Shown here piece after piece: positions 44,477-53,405 of a stretch of 64,000 nt of DNA. The notes under the pieces were generated by a model, which was not told the origin of the DNA, made no database searches, and was given only the letters and a program-made list of their open reading frames with translations. The stretch lies in NCBI GenBank assembly GCA_965197375.1, contig CBDAMZ010000009.1, positions 248,001 through 312,000 on the forward strand. Reading direction: 5' to 3'. The stretch comes from CBDAMZ01 sp965197375. Its GTDB lineage: Bacteria > Acidobacteriota > Vicinamibacteria > Vicinamibacterales > UBA8438. The translations under genes were made by a program, and so were the position numbers. Every line of letters starts with the position of its first letter. The first letter of the stretch is position 1.

Positions 44477-45106
44477 GTGCCTGGTGCAGCCGACGATCTT
44501 GCCGCCCGACTCGCTGCGCTGCCAGATCCAGTCCGTCTGGTCTTCTTCACCCAGACGTTTGGCTGTGATGCCTGTCTGGCCGCACGGGGTGCGATCGACC
44601 AGATCGTGAGCCTCTCGGACCGCATCACGGTCGAGGAGCATAATCTAGTACTCGACAAGGACAAGGCGGTTACATTCGGGATCGACAAGGCTCCCGCGAT
44701 TGCGATCGTTGGCGATGAGGATCCCGGCATCCGGTACTACGGGGTGCCCGCTGGCCATGAGTCCGGCGCGCTCATCGAGACGATCGAGCTGGTCGCATGC
44801 GGCGAGACCAGCCTGTCTGCTGAGAGTATCGCCGCTCTCGACGGGTTGGAGCGGTCGGTGCACATTCAGGTATTCGTCACGCCGACCTGACGGTTTTGCC
44901 CCCAGGCGGTCAGCCTGGCCTGTCGGCTAGCGGCAGCGAGTTCCCTCGTGACCACGTCCGTGATCGAGGCGGCTGAATTTCCCGAACTGGTACAGCGTTA
45001 CCGGGTGACCGGCGTGCCAAAAACGGTGGTCGACGACCGGATCGAGATTCTCGGTGCGCAGCCCGAAGAGGTCTTTGTGCAACAGGCGCTGCGACTGGCC
45101 GAATGA
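44477..45106 (+). CDS. Predicted selenocysteine-containing protein disulfide oxidoreductase (PDO, UxxC)
   Basis: Two-domain glutaredoxin-like PDO (209 aa; Sec138). The N-terminal thioredoxin fold carries CDAC (C30, C33; VRLVFFTQTFGCDACLAARG). The second domain begins VHIQVFVTPT, then TGA at 44888-44890, then RFCPQAVSLACRLA, EAAEFPELVQRYRVTGVPKT and LGAQPEEVFVQQALRLAE. Archaeal and bacterial PDOs read VFVTPTCPYCPxAV here, so the TGA replaces the first Cys of the C-terminal CxxC and would encode Sec (URFC). The downstream half is in the same frame and fully family-like. A SECIS-like hairpin follows. The real stop (45104-45106) overlaps the copper-ATPase ATG as ATGA. GTG 44435 is an alternative start (223 aa). 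A standard translation would truncate it at 44890. Confidence 0.88.
44888..44918 (+). promoter_or_regulatory. Selenocysteine UGA codon and bacterial SECIS-like hairpin
   Basis: After the in-frame TGA (44888-44890) come 11 nt, then CCAGGC (44902-44907), loop GGTCA (44908-44912), GCCTGG (44913-44918): a perfect 6-bp stem. The first loop G is 18 nt after the TGA. That lies within the known bSECIS range (16-37 nt), and the GGUC loop resembles E. coli fdhF. Confidence 0.75.
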
Positions 45107-47655
45107 ACGGTTCCGCGCATCCATCGCCACACCGGGAAGGTGTCGCGATGGATGTGCGGAACTGCGCGCGACGGCTCATGTATATCGAAACACGCGACCC
45201 CGTGTGCGGCATGCAAGTGGATCCGGACACGGCCCGGTATACCCACGAACACGACGGCACGACGTACCTCTTCTGCTGTCGTGACTGCCAGGCAGCGTTC
45301 AAGAGCGAGCCGGATCAGTTTCTCCGGGCTCTTGCAGCTGGCATGCACGACAAGCATGCCGCTCCCTACCATCACCACGCACCACGCGTTGCTGCCGAGG
45401 TTCCCGCCCCGGGCCTCCAATCACCGGCCGTTGGCGCCTATGTCTGCCCGATGTGCCCCGATGTCTGCGAGCCGCAGTCTGGCGCCTGCCCGAGCTGTGG
45501 GATGGCGCTGGAGCCGAACGTGACCGCTGATCGGCTGACGAACATCGAGTACACCTGCCCGATGCATCCGGAGGTCGCGCAATCTGACCAAGGGCCCTGC
45601 CCGATGTGCGGAATGGAGCTCGAGCCCCGGGCGGTGACGCGCGAGGAGCCACACAATCCTGAGCTGGTCGACATGACGCGGCGGTTCTGGCTCGGCGCGG
45701 TGGTAGGCTTCCCGGTCTTCTTGCTGGCCATGGGCGAAATGGTCTTCGGCGGCGTCATCGAACGCGCGTTGTCGAACTGGGTCCAGTTAGCCTGTGCCAC
45801 GCCGGTCGTCGTCTGGGCCGGTGGGCCTTTCTTTAAGCGTTGCTTTGCTTCCATTGCGCGCTGTAGCCCGAACATGTTCACGTTGATAGGCCTCGGCGTC
45901 GGGTCGGCCTATCTCTACAGCGTCGCGGCGACCGTGACGCCGGGTGTCTTCCCGGAAGGGTTCCGTACCGATGGCAGGGTTGAGCCCTACTTCGACACCT
46001 CGGTGATCATCATCGTGTTGGTGCTGCTCGGTCAGGTTCTGGAGCTACGCGCGCGCCGGCGGACGGGCGCTGCCTTGCGGATGCTCCTCGATCTGGCACC
46101 GGCCGTCGCACATCGTGTCATCGATGAGGGGGCCAAGCAGGACGAGAATGTGCCGTTAGCGTACGTGCAGGTCGGCGACCTTTTGCGAGTGCGGCCGGGA
46201 GAGCGGATCCCGGTCGATGGCAGCGTGATCGACGGGCGGAGCGCTGTCGACGAGTCGATGGTCAGCGGCGAGCCTATCCCGGTTGAAAAGGAGCGCGCGG
46301 CCTTTGTGATTGGCGGCACCGTCAACGGCACCGGCAGCCTGACAATGCGCGCCGAGCGCGTGGGCGGTGAGACCCTTCTCGCTCAGATTGTGCGGATGGT
46401 GAGCGAAGCGCAGCGCAGTCGTGCACCGATCCAGCGTCTGGCCGACCGGCTCGCGGTGTATTTCGTCCCGGCGGTCGTCGCCGTCGCCGTCGTCGCTTTT
46501 GGGAGCTGGAGTTTCTGGGGTCCCGAGCCGCGCTTCGCCTCGGCGCTTGTGAGCACTGTCGCGGTCCTTATCATTGCCTGTCCATGCGCGCTCGGGTTGG
46601 CGACGCCGATGGCGATCATGGTTGGGACCGGCCGTGGGGCTTCGCTGGGTGTTCTTATCCGGAACGCCGAGGCACTCGAGACTCTGGAAAGGGTCGACAC
46701 GCTGATCGTCGACAAGACCGGCACGCTGACAGAGGGTAAGCCACGGGTTCGAACGGTCGTTGCGACCGACGGTCACAGTGAGGATGAGCTGGTCAAGTTG
46801 GCGGCCGCGCTCGAGCAGGCGAGTGAGCACCCGCTTGCTGCGGCGGTCGTCGCAGAGGCTGGGCACCGGGGACTGTCCTCGGTGGCGGCGTCCAACTTTC
46901 AGTCGGAAACGGGTCGTGGGGTGATGGGCACCGTTGACGGTCGGCGCGTCGTGGTGGGCACGGCCGGGCTGCTGAGGGACCGCGGGATCGAGTTGGGGCG
47001 CTTGGTCACCGACGCCGATGAGTTGCGCCGCCGTGGCGAGACCGTCGTGTTTGTCGGCATCGAAGGCCACGTGGCTGGCCTATTGGGTGTCGCCGATCCA
47101 ATCAAGGCCTCAACGCTCGAAGCGATCCGGTTGCTCAGGGCTGACAAGCTGCGCATCGTGATGGTCACGGGGGACAGCCGGCTGACCGCCGACGCGGTGG
47201 CCACCGAGGTGGGTCTGGACTCCGCCGACGTCGTGGCCGACGTGTTGCCGGCCGACAAGCGTCGCATCGTCGCCGAGCGCCAGGCGCGCGGCCAAGTGGT
47301 CGCGATGGCCGGCGACGGGATCAACGACGCGCCCGCGTTAGCCGAGGCCGCCGTGGGGATCGCGATGGGAACCGGTGCCGACGTGGCGATAGAGAGTGCC
47401 GGTATTACGCTTGTCAAGGGCGACCTGCGCGCGATCGTGCGCGCCCGCCGCCTCAGCCGCGCCACCATGCGGAATATTCGCCAGAATCTGTTTCTCGCCT
47501 TCATCTACAACGCGCTCGGCGTCCCGGTGGCCGCGGGGATCCTTTATCCCGTCGTCGGTCTCCTCATCAGCCCCATCTGGGCGAGTGCCGCGATGACGAT
47601 GAGCTCACTCTCGGTCATTGGCAATGCCCTCCGCTTGCGCCGCGTAGCCTTGTAG
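45103..47655 (+). CDS. Copper-translocating P1B-type ATPase with YHS and two heavy-metal-binding domains
   Basis: Cu-exporting P-type ATPase (850 aa). N-terminal YHS domain (about 27-75; DPVCGMQVDP, YLFCCRDCQAAF). Two HMBD zinc-ribbon-like motifs: YVCPMCPDV...CPSCGM (113-134) and YTCPMHPEV...CPMCGMELEP (150-175). The membrane core follows with the metal-site CPC (493-495; IIACPCALGLATP), phosphorylation motif DKTGTLTEG (537-545), SEHPLAAAVV (HP motif) and GDGINDAPAL. There is no classic GMTCxxC domain. ATG 45103 overlaps the PDO stop; ATG 45148 and 45178 are later alternatives. Confidence 0.95.
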   Translation: MNGSAHPSPHREGVAMDVRNCARRLMYIETRDPVCGMQVDPDTARYTHEHDGTTYLFCCRDCQAAFKSEPDQFLRALAAGMHDKHAAPYHHHAPRVAAEVPAPGLQSPAVGAYVCPMCPDVCEPQSGACPSCGMALEPNVTADRLTNIEYTCPMHPEVAQSDQGPCPMCGMELEPRAVTREEPHNPELVDMTRRFWLGAVVGFPVFLLAMGEMVFGGVIERALSNWVQLACATPVVVWAGGPFFKRCFASIARCSPNMFTLIGLGVGSAYLYSVAATVTPGVFPEGFRTDGRVEPYFDTSVIIIVLVLLGQVLELRARRRTGAALRMLLDLAPAVAHRVIDEGAKQDENVPLAYVQVGDLLRVRPGERIPVDGSVIDGRSAVDESMVSGEPIPVEKERAAFVIGGTVNGTGSLTMRAERVGGETLLAQIVRMVSEAQRSRAPIQRLADRLAVYFVPAVVAVAVVAFGSWSFWGPEPRFASALVSTVAVLIIACPCALGLATPMAIMVGTGRGASLGVLIRNAEALETLERVDTLIVDKTGTLTEGKPRVRTVVATDGHSEDELVKLAAALEQASEHPLAAAVVAEAGHRGLSSVAASNFQSETGRGVMGTVDGRRVVVGTAGLLRDRGIELGRLVTDADELRRRGETVVFVGIEGHVAGLLGVADPIKASTLEAIRLLRADKLRIVMVTGDSRLTADAVATEVGLDSADVVADVLPADKRRIVAERQARGQVVAMAGDGINDAPALAEAAVGIAMGTGADVAIESAGITLVKGDLRAIVRARRLSRATMRNIRQNLFLAFIYNALGVPVAAGILYPVVGLLISPIWASAAMTMSSLSVIGNALRLRRVAL

Positions 47656-47711
47656 CCACCCCCGCTGAACTGGGGATATCGAGGGGTTTGGCCCACGCGC
47701 AAGTGCCAGGC

Positions 47712-48068
47712 CTACTGCTGCCATTCCTCAGCGCGGTGGAAGTTCCCAATAAACCAGGACGCGAACCCGACGAGTAGCGCGCCCAAGATCGCCCAGCCGA
47801 ACGACCGGACTCCAAAGCCTGGCACGAGCGCTGCGGCGAGGCCGAACGCCAGGCCGTTGACGATGAAATAGAACAGCCCAAGCGTCACGATCGTGATTGG
47901 CAGCGTCAGCAGGACCAGAAGTGGTCGGACGACGGCATTAATGAGCCCAAGCACAAGCGCCGCCACTAGCAGGGCGGGTAGCGAGGCGACCCCGACACCG
48001 GGCAGTACCCAGGCGGTCACACCGAGCGCCAGCGCCGTCGTGAGCCAGTGGGCGAGGAAGCGATTCAT
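47712..48068 (-). CDS. Phage_holin_4_2 / YvlD-like small membrane protein
   Basis: 118-aa protein with four predicted membrane helices (AHWLTTALALGVTAWVLPGV, LPALLVAALVLGLINAVVRP, LLVLLTLPITIVTLGLFYFI, FGWAILGALLVGFASWFIGN). The NAVVRPLLVLLTLPITIVTLG signature is that of PF04020, widespread in bacteria and not restricted to phages. Its ATG overlaps the FAD-oxidase stop by 4 nt (ATGA), so the two are cotranscribed. It converges with the copper-ATPase gene. Confidence 0.88.
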   Translation of the reverse strand: MNRFLAHWLTTALALGVTAWVLPGVGVASLPALLVAALVLGLINAVVRPLLVLLTLPITIVTLGLFYFIVNGLAFGLAAALVPGFGVRSFGWAILGALLVGFASWFIGNFHRAEEWQQ

Positions 48069-49702
48069 GAGAGCGAACGGCCTGCCGCCGGTGCAGAAAA
48101 TATTACCCCCGGCGCGAGCTTGCCGGTGGGATCCAGCGCCGCCTTGACCCGTCGCATTTCATCGATACCAGCGTCACCGTAAAGCTGCCTGAGCAACGCC
48201 TGCTTGATGGCATTGCGACCGACGCCGTGCTCGGCCAGCGGGCATCCGTTCAGCCGGACGATTGCGCGCCCGCATTCGAGAATGGCTTCGTTGCCGCGAC
48301 GTACGTCGTCGAGCGAATGCGGAATGACGTTCGGGTGTACGTGGCCGTCCGAGATGTGGCTCCAGATGGCGTGGTCGAGATCGCGGCCCGCGAACGCCGT
48401 GCGAAACAGCTCCAAGCTGTCGGCGAAATGCTCGAACGGCACAATCATGTCGGCCGCCGTCTTCGCAATTCCGGTATTCACGGTTCGTTTGGCTTTCCCC
48501 ACCCGCCGGTTGACTGCTTCCGGGACCGCTTCGCGGATAGCGAGTAGTTGAGCGCGTCTGCGCTGATCCTGAGGGAGCGTGATCTCTACTCGGTCGAGGA
48601 TACCCGCCTGGGCGAACAGGCGACAGAGGCGGACCAAAGGGGTGTCTGGCGCATTCAGCGACCCCGAACCGCTGATCTGCTCGTAGGCCTTTTCCGGCGT
48701 CGGAATCGAATCTGAGGGGACTTCGATGTGAGCAAGCAGCGCGACGGTCGTGTCGTCTGACACCTGGATCGCGTGCGTTCGGTCGGCACCATCTTCTTTG
48801 ACAAGGTCCAGACTCCGGCGGTCGAGATGCTCGATTCCCGCCACGTCGATCCCCCGCGGGTCCTGCGTGCGCCACGTGGCCGCGGAGGCCGCGCGGAGCG
48901 TCGCGACCAGATCGATCGCGGCGCGCTCGCTAGCGAGTGGCACCCACGCGAGGCAGACGGCTGGCTTCGGTGAGGCAAGCGCGAAGGTGATTTCGGTGAC
49001 GATACCGAGCGTGCCTTCCGACCCGATGAAGAGGTCGATCAGGTCCATCCCGGGCGCAGCGAAGTATCCGGCCGATCGTTTTGGCACGTCCGGCATCCGG
49101 TAGCTCGGCACCGGAACGCGCTGGACGCCTGCGGACGTTTCCAGCGAGAAATATCCGTCCTCGCATGCCCGTACCTCGCCGCGGGTGATCTCGAGGACGT
49201 CGCCGGTAGCCAAAACGACTCTCAGCCGACACACCCAGGCTCGCACGCTGCCGTATTTGAAGGTCGATACGCCCGCGGCGTTCGTGGCCACGACCCCGCC
49301 AGCAGACGCGCCGTCAAAAGTTGGGACCGGCGGGTAGAATGCTCCGTAACTTCCGATGGCTTCCTGCAGGACAGCTAGTGGCACCCCCGGTTGCACGGTG
49401 ACCTTCTGTTTGCTGATCGTCACGATTCGGTTGAGCCGGCTCGTCGAGACGATCAGCTCGCCCATCGGTGTCGCACCCCCGGTAAGTGAGGACTGCACGC
49501 CGACCGGGAGCAGCTGTTCGACGCCGCACATCAGCGTGGCGATCTCGGCTTCCGAGCACGGCTGGGCGACGCCGGTCGTGTGGCCACCGGGATAGTGTGC
49601 GGCGTCCTTAAGAAAGGGTGCAACCGTTTCAGCGTCACGCTCGACGTCTGGCTCGCGACCGGTTACTGGGAGTGGCCACGCCTTGGTTCGGTGTGATGAC
49701 AT
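48065..49702 (-). CDS. FAD-linked oxidase / D-lactate or glycolate dehydrogenase-like
   Basis: 545-aa VAO/PCMH-family flavoprotein of the GlcD/Dld2 group. FAD-binding region with LLPVGVQSSLTGGATPMGEL and VTVQPGVPLAVLQEAIGSYG, GGVVATNAAGVSTFKYGSVR, GSEGTLGIVTEITF, then the C-terminal cap with SHISDGHVHPNVI and CPLAEHGVGRNAIK (the last region near LDPTGKLAPGVIF). It probably oxidises a 2-hydroxy acid; the exact substrate is not set. ATG start, divergent from the DsbA-like gene. Confidence 0.9.
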   Translation of the reverse strand: MSSHRTKAWPLPVTGREPDVERDAETVAPFLKDAAHYPGGHTTGVAQPCSEAEIATLMCGVEQLLPVGVQSSLTGGATPMGELIVSTSRLNRIVTISKQKVTVQPGVPLAVLQEAIGSYGAFYPPVPTFDGASAGGVVATNAAGVSTFKYGSVRAWVCRLRVVLATGDVLEITRGEVRACEDGYFSLETSAGVQRVPVPSYRMPDVPKRSAGYFAAPGMDLIDLFIGSEGTLGIVTEITFALASPKPAVCLAWVPLASERAAIDLVATLRAASAATWRTQDPRGIDVAGIEHLDRRSLDLVKEDGADRTHAIQVSDDTTVALLAHIEVPSDSIPTPEKAYEQISGSGSLNAPDTPLVRLCRLFAQAGILDRVEITLPQDQRRRAQLLAIREAVPEAVNRRVGKAKRTVNTGIAKTAADMIVPFEHFADSLELFRTAFAGRDLDHAIWSHISDGHVHPNVIPHSLDDVRRGNEAILECGRAIVRLNGCPLAEHGVGRNAIKQALLRQLYGDAGIDEMRRVKAALDPTGKLAPGVIFSAPAAGRSLS

Positions 49703-49790
49703 GGAACTGGCATTAATGGGTACATAGATTTTGCGAAAGAGCGAGTGATACAGTGGGTCTCAACGTGCGAGACATGTGAAGGTGTTTTTT

Positions 49791-51051
49791 ATGCCGGTTT
49801 TTCCTGACGGGAGCATTATTTCGACAGCAGTCGTTGCGATTATGGTCTTGTGTGGCGCTGGACACGTTCACGCGCAAGAGGATCGCGAGGCGGCCGCTCG
49901 CATTGGCGATGTGGTGGTCACGATGGTGGATGTCGACGGCGCCTGGCATCGAGATGACGCGGTGTCCCGGATCCGTATACTTCAGCAGCTCTACGACACT
50001 CGCCGGCGCGCACTGGACATCGTTATCGGCGAGCAGCTCATCGAGCGCGAGGCGAAGGCACGCGGCATAACCCGCGCACAGTTGCTAGCCGCGGAACTTC
50101 CCAGGCTGACGCTGGCGGTGACCGACGCCGAGGCCGAGCTTGTCTACGAACGCAATAAGGATCGGTTCGTGGGCCGAACGCTCGAGGAGATGCGCCCGGA
50201 GATCCGAACGATGATGGACGAGCAGCGTCCGACTCAGGCGCTGTATGCGTTTATGCGCGAGCTACGGATGGCGGCAGATGACGTCGAGATCTTGCTTGAC
50301 CCACCACGGCAAGACATCGAGACATTGGCCAGCGATCCGGCACGTGGTCCCGTAGATGCGCCGGTGGAGATCGTCGAATTTTCTGACTTCGAATGTCCGT
50401 TTTGCTTGCGGGTAACCGTCACACTTGCTGAGCTGATGGAACGGCACGGCAATCAGATCCGCCTCATTTATAAGGACTATCCGCTCCCAAGCCACCCGCA
50501 CGCGTTTAAGGCGGCCGAAGCCGGGAACTGCGCGAACGAGCAGGGGAGATTTTGGGAGTACCACGATAGGCCGTCTTCGACGGCCAGCAGGCGCTCGGCG
50601 TGGCGTCACTGAAGGAGTACGCGTCTGAGCTTGGCATGGACCCAGCGGCATTTGCGGACTGTCTTGACGAAGGTCGCTACGCCGAGCAAGTTCAACAGGA
50701 CCTGGCGATCGGTCAGCGCTACGGTGTGTCTCCACGCCGACTCTTTTTATTAACGGCCGAGCCGTGTTCGGAGCTGCACCGTTGGAGGCGTTCGACCGCA
50801 TTGTGCGGGAGGAGCTTGCCGGCAGCCGGCCCCCAGGCTGTCGGCCGGCGTCGCTTCGCGTGCCGGTTAACCACGAACAGTTTGCGGGCCGCTCGATTTG
50901 GCTGAGGTCTGGATCTGTTCTTAGGGCGGATCCAAAGGCAGTCTGTCTTCGCAAGGAGTCGATTGGCCATGAGCACCGGGGTCTTTTTGCCCGTGCTGGT
51001 TGTACAGGTGATACCGACGGCCCAAGCTCAGAACGGCACGGGCTGCTATGA
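49791..51051 (+). pseudogene. SurA_N-DsbA fusion oxidoreductase, disrupted by two frameshifts
   Basis: An exported protein in three frames. Frame one: signal peptide (FPDGSIISTAVVAIMVLCGA...HAQ), a SurA_N-like helical domain (about 30-165), then a DsbA-type thioredoxin fold with EIVEFSDFECPFCLRVTVTL (CPFC) and IRLIYKDYPLPSHPHAFKAA. It leaves frame after WEYHDR near 50572. Frame two: VFDGQQALGVASLKEYASEL to GQRYGVS near 50733. Frame three: TPTLFINGRAVFGAAPLEAF, then DRIVREELA (cis-Pro loop TPT). Each junction needs one added base. No conserved stop follows soon; the last frame runs to 51051. ATG 49791 has GAAGG 8 nt upstream. Confidence 0.75.
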
Positions 51052-51166
51052 GCAGTTCGCCCAGGCTGCGGAAGGGCACGACGCCCTGCCGGCGTAATAC
51101 CTGACCGGTCGACACCCTGCCGAAGAAATGTTGTCAGTTCGGTGACGGGCGGAGTGCGGGGGAGGA

Positions 51167-51910
51167 TCAGTTGCCGTTGCGGGCCACTTCTTCCGCCATC
51201 CAAGCGTCAAACTTGGCCTGCGACTGGACGGTGACGAAACCACGCATCCGGAAGTGCCCAAGACCGCACAGCTGGGAGCAGTTCACCTCGTACTCACCCT
51301 CCCTGGTCGGCACCCACCAGACTGGGATCTCCATCCCTGGAATCGCGTCCTGCTTGACGCGCATTTCGGCGATCCCCATGCTGTGGATGACGTCCTGGGT
51401 CGAGAGATAGACTAGGACCGGCTTGTCAACTGGGAGGTTCATTTGGTTGATCGTGTGCACGTCATCGGCAGCGTTTGGGTCGCTACGATCCAAGCCGGTC
51501 GAGTTGGTCGGCGTGATTAAGCTGATGTCACGCCTTCCAAAGCGGCCGTCGGCGCCGGGGTAGTGGGAATGCCACTCGAACTGCTTCGCGATCATGTGGA
51601 TGACCGTCGACTCACCCTCCGGAGGAAAGTCGTTGACACGGTGCGCCCACGCCGGAATTGCGAACCCGACCAGCAAGACCGTTTCGATCACGCCAATGCC
51701 GATTTCGAGATGGCTTGAGGTGTGACTTGTGACTCCGGCATAGTCAGCCTTCTGGTTCGCGCCGGCGCGAAATCGAAGGAGCGTATAGATGAAAAAGGTT
51801 CCCCAACCGACGAACAGAACCGCCATCAACCAGTGCACAAGGACGATCATCTGATCGATCTCGCCCGCGTGCGCCGATGCTTGTACCGGCAACCCTAGTA
51901 GTTCCTGCAT
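51167..51910 (-). CDS. coxB: Cytochrome c oxidase subunit II
   Basis: Membrane-anchored CuA subunit (247 aa). Two N-terminal helices (MIVLVHWLMAVLFVGWGTFF, LEIGIGVIETVLLVGFAIPA) and a cupredoxin domain with CuA ligands: His in DVIHSMGIAEMRVKQDAIPG and NCSQLCGLGHFRM (two Cys, His, Met). No C-terminal cytochrome c domain and no lipobox. It is last in the cox cluster rather than first, as the usual order would have it. Confidence 0.94.
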   Translation of the reverse strand: MQELLGLPVQASAHAGEIDQMIVLVHWLMAVLFVGWGTFFIYTLLRFRAGANQKADYAGVTSHTSSHLEIGIGVIETVLLVGFAIPAWAHRVNDFPPEGESTVIHMIAKQFEWHSHYPGADGRFGRRDISLITPTNSTGLDRSDPNAADDVHTINQMNLPVDKPVLVYLSTQDVIHSMGIAEMRVKQDAIPGMEIPVWWVPTREGEYEVNCSQLCGLGHFRMRGFVTVQSQAKFDAWMAEEVARNGN

Positions 51911-52174
51911 CTACAGTCTCCTCGCAGAGCGGTCCGCGACTTCAGATTCGTGTCCCAGCGTCTGGCGTGAGCGCTTCATTAGGTGGAAGATGAATCCGAC
52001 GAACGCGCTCAGCACGCCACCGGTGATACCCAAGAGTGTAAAGACTGCCCAGTTCGCGCCCCTGGCCACCGGCGAATCGGGCTCGCCGAAGCAGATCGGG
52101 CACGCGTGCAAGACACTCGGCGTTAGGACCAGCAGTGCCACCGTCGCACAGAATGCCCAGGCGAGTTGTTTCAT
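51911..52174 (-). CDS. Small CPICFG-motif membrane protein of the cox cluster
   Basis: 87-aa protein: signal-like helix (LAWAFCATVALLVLTPSVLH), a Cys pair ACPICFGEPDSPVARG, a second membrane helix (WAVFTLLGITGGVLSAFVGF) and a basic tail. Similar CPxCFG proteins occur inside cox clusters of several deep-branching bacteria. It could handle copper or assist oxidase assembly (inference). It directly abuts coxB. Confidence 0.7.
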   Translation of the reverse strand: MKQLAWAFCATVALLVLTPSVLHACPICFGEPDSPVARGANWAVFTLLGITGGVLSAFVGFIFHLMKRSRQTLGHESEVADRSARRL

Positions 52175-52179
52175 GATGG

Positions 52180-52389
52180 CTATTCCATTCCTATCGCACG
52201 AGTCTTACGTACGAACGCCACTGAATACACTCCCAGCCCGCCTGCCGACAGGAGCGACCCCACTGCAAAGGCCACGTGCCCGACCGAACCTCGCCCGGAC
52301 ATGTACATGCCAATGCCCCAGATCGCGACCAGAATCGCGAGGACGATCGACGACACAATGAAGATGAGGTGAATTGATCTAAGCGACAT
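52180..52389 (-). CDS. Small two-helix membrane protein of the cox cluster
   Basis: 69 aa. Two membrane helices (IHLIFIVSSIVLAILVAIWG and VGHVAFAVGSLLSAGGLGVY) joined by a short loop, with a basic C-terminus. No recognised family. It is between the CPICFG protein (6 nt) and the subunit IV gene (17 nt), so it is probably an oxidase accessory subunit. Confidence 0.65.
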   Translation of the reverse strand: MSLRSIHLIFIVSSIVLAILVAIWGIGMYMSGRGSVGHVAFAVGSLLSAGGLGVYSVAFVRKTRAIGME

Positions 52390-52405
52390 GTCTTGCCTCT
52401 GGCAC

Positions 52406-52768
52406 CTAGTGTTCGCCGGCTTCGTGAGGCGTGGCAGCAGTGGCCGCGTCGGCGTTTGGCAGTGTCATGTACTCGCCGACTCGATCCGTGTGGCTGAGGA
52501 GTGGCAGGAACATCAGAAACAGAAAGAAGACCGCTGTCAGGAGAAGCGCAGCGTGAATTCCCCTGCGCTCACCGACCAGGTGCATGAAGTAACTTGCGAC
52601 CAACGAGCCCTTTGTGGCAGCGATGATCAACGCTACGGTGATCGCCAACGGGACCGCGAACTGAACGTACGAGATGGCTACCGTCACCAGGGTGAGCACC
52701 AGCAGCGCACCGCCGATCGCCCAGTACGTCTTGATATGTTTCTTGGTTTCTTCCGCACTATCGCTCAT
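52406..52768 (-). CDS. Cytochrome c oxidase subunit IV family protein
   Basis: 120-aa COX4_pro-like subunit with three membrane helices: IGGALLVLTLVTVAISYVQF, AITVALIIAATKGSLVASYF and HAALLLTAVFFLFLMFLPLL. AATKGSLVASYFMHL is the family hallmark. It follows the subunit III gene by 38 nt. Confidence 0.88.
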   Translation of the reverse strand: MSDSAEETKKHIKTYWAIGGALLVLTLVTVAISYVQFAVPLAITVALIIAATKGSLVASYFMHLVGERRGIHAALLLTAVFFLFLMFLPLLSHTDRVGEYMTLPNADAATAATPHEAGEH

Positions 52769-52806
52769 TTAGCCCCCTACCATGCCCCGGGTTCGATGGC
52801 CGCCTC

Positions 52807-53397
<591 letters not shown>

Positions 53398-53405
53398 GCG
53401 TTCTA

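Noticed and set aside
44891..45106. Treating the sequence after the TGA as intergenic
   Set aside because: It is in the same frame, matches the second half of the PDO domain closely and ends in an ATGA overlap with the next gene.
47656..47711. Intrinsic terminator between the copper-ATPase and holin genes
   Set aside because: Only a CCCC/GGGG stem of about 4 bp and no T-tract.
47712..48068. Phage remnant suggested by the holin-like gene
   Set aside because: PF04020 proteins are common chromosomal membrane proteins, and no other phage gene is nearby.
50565..50740. Selenocysteine or programmed shift in the DsbA-like gene
   Set aside because: The active site reads CPFC with normal Cys codons, and the breaks are base losses in non-catalytic positions, not in-frame TGA codons.
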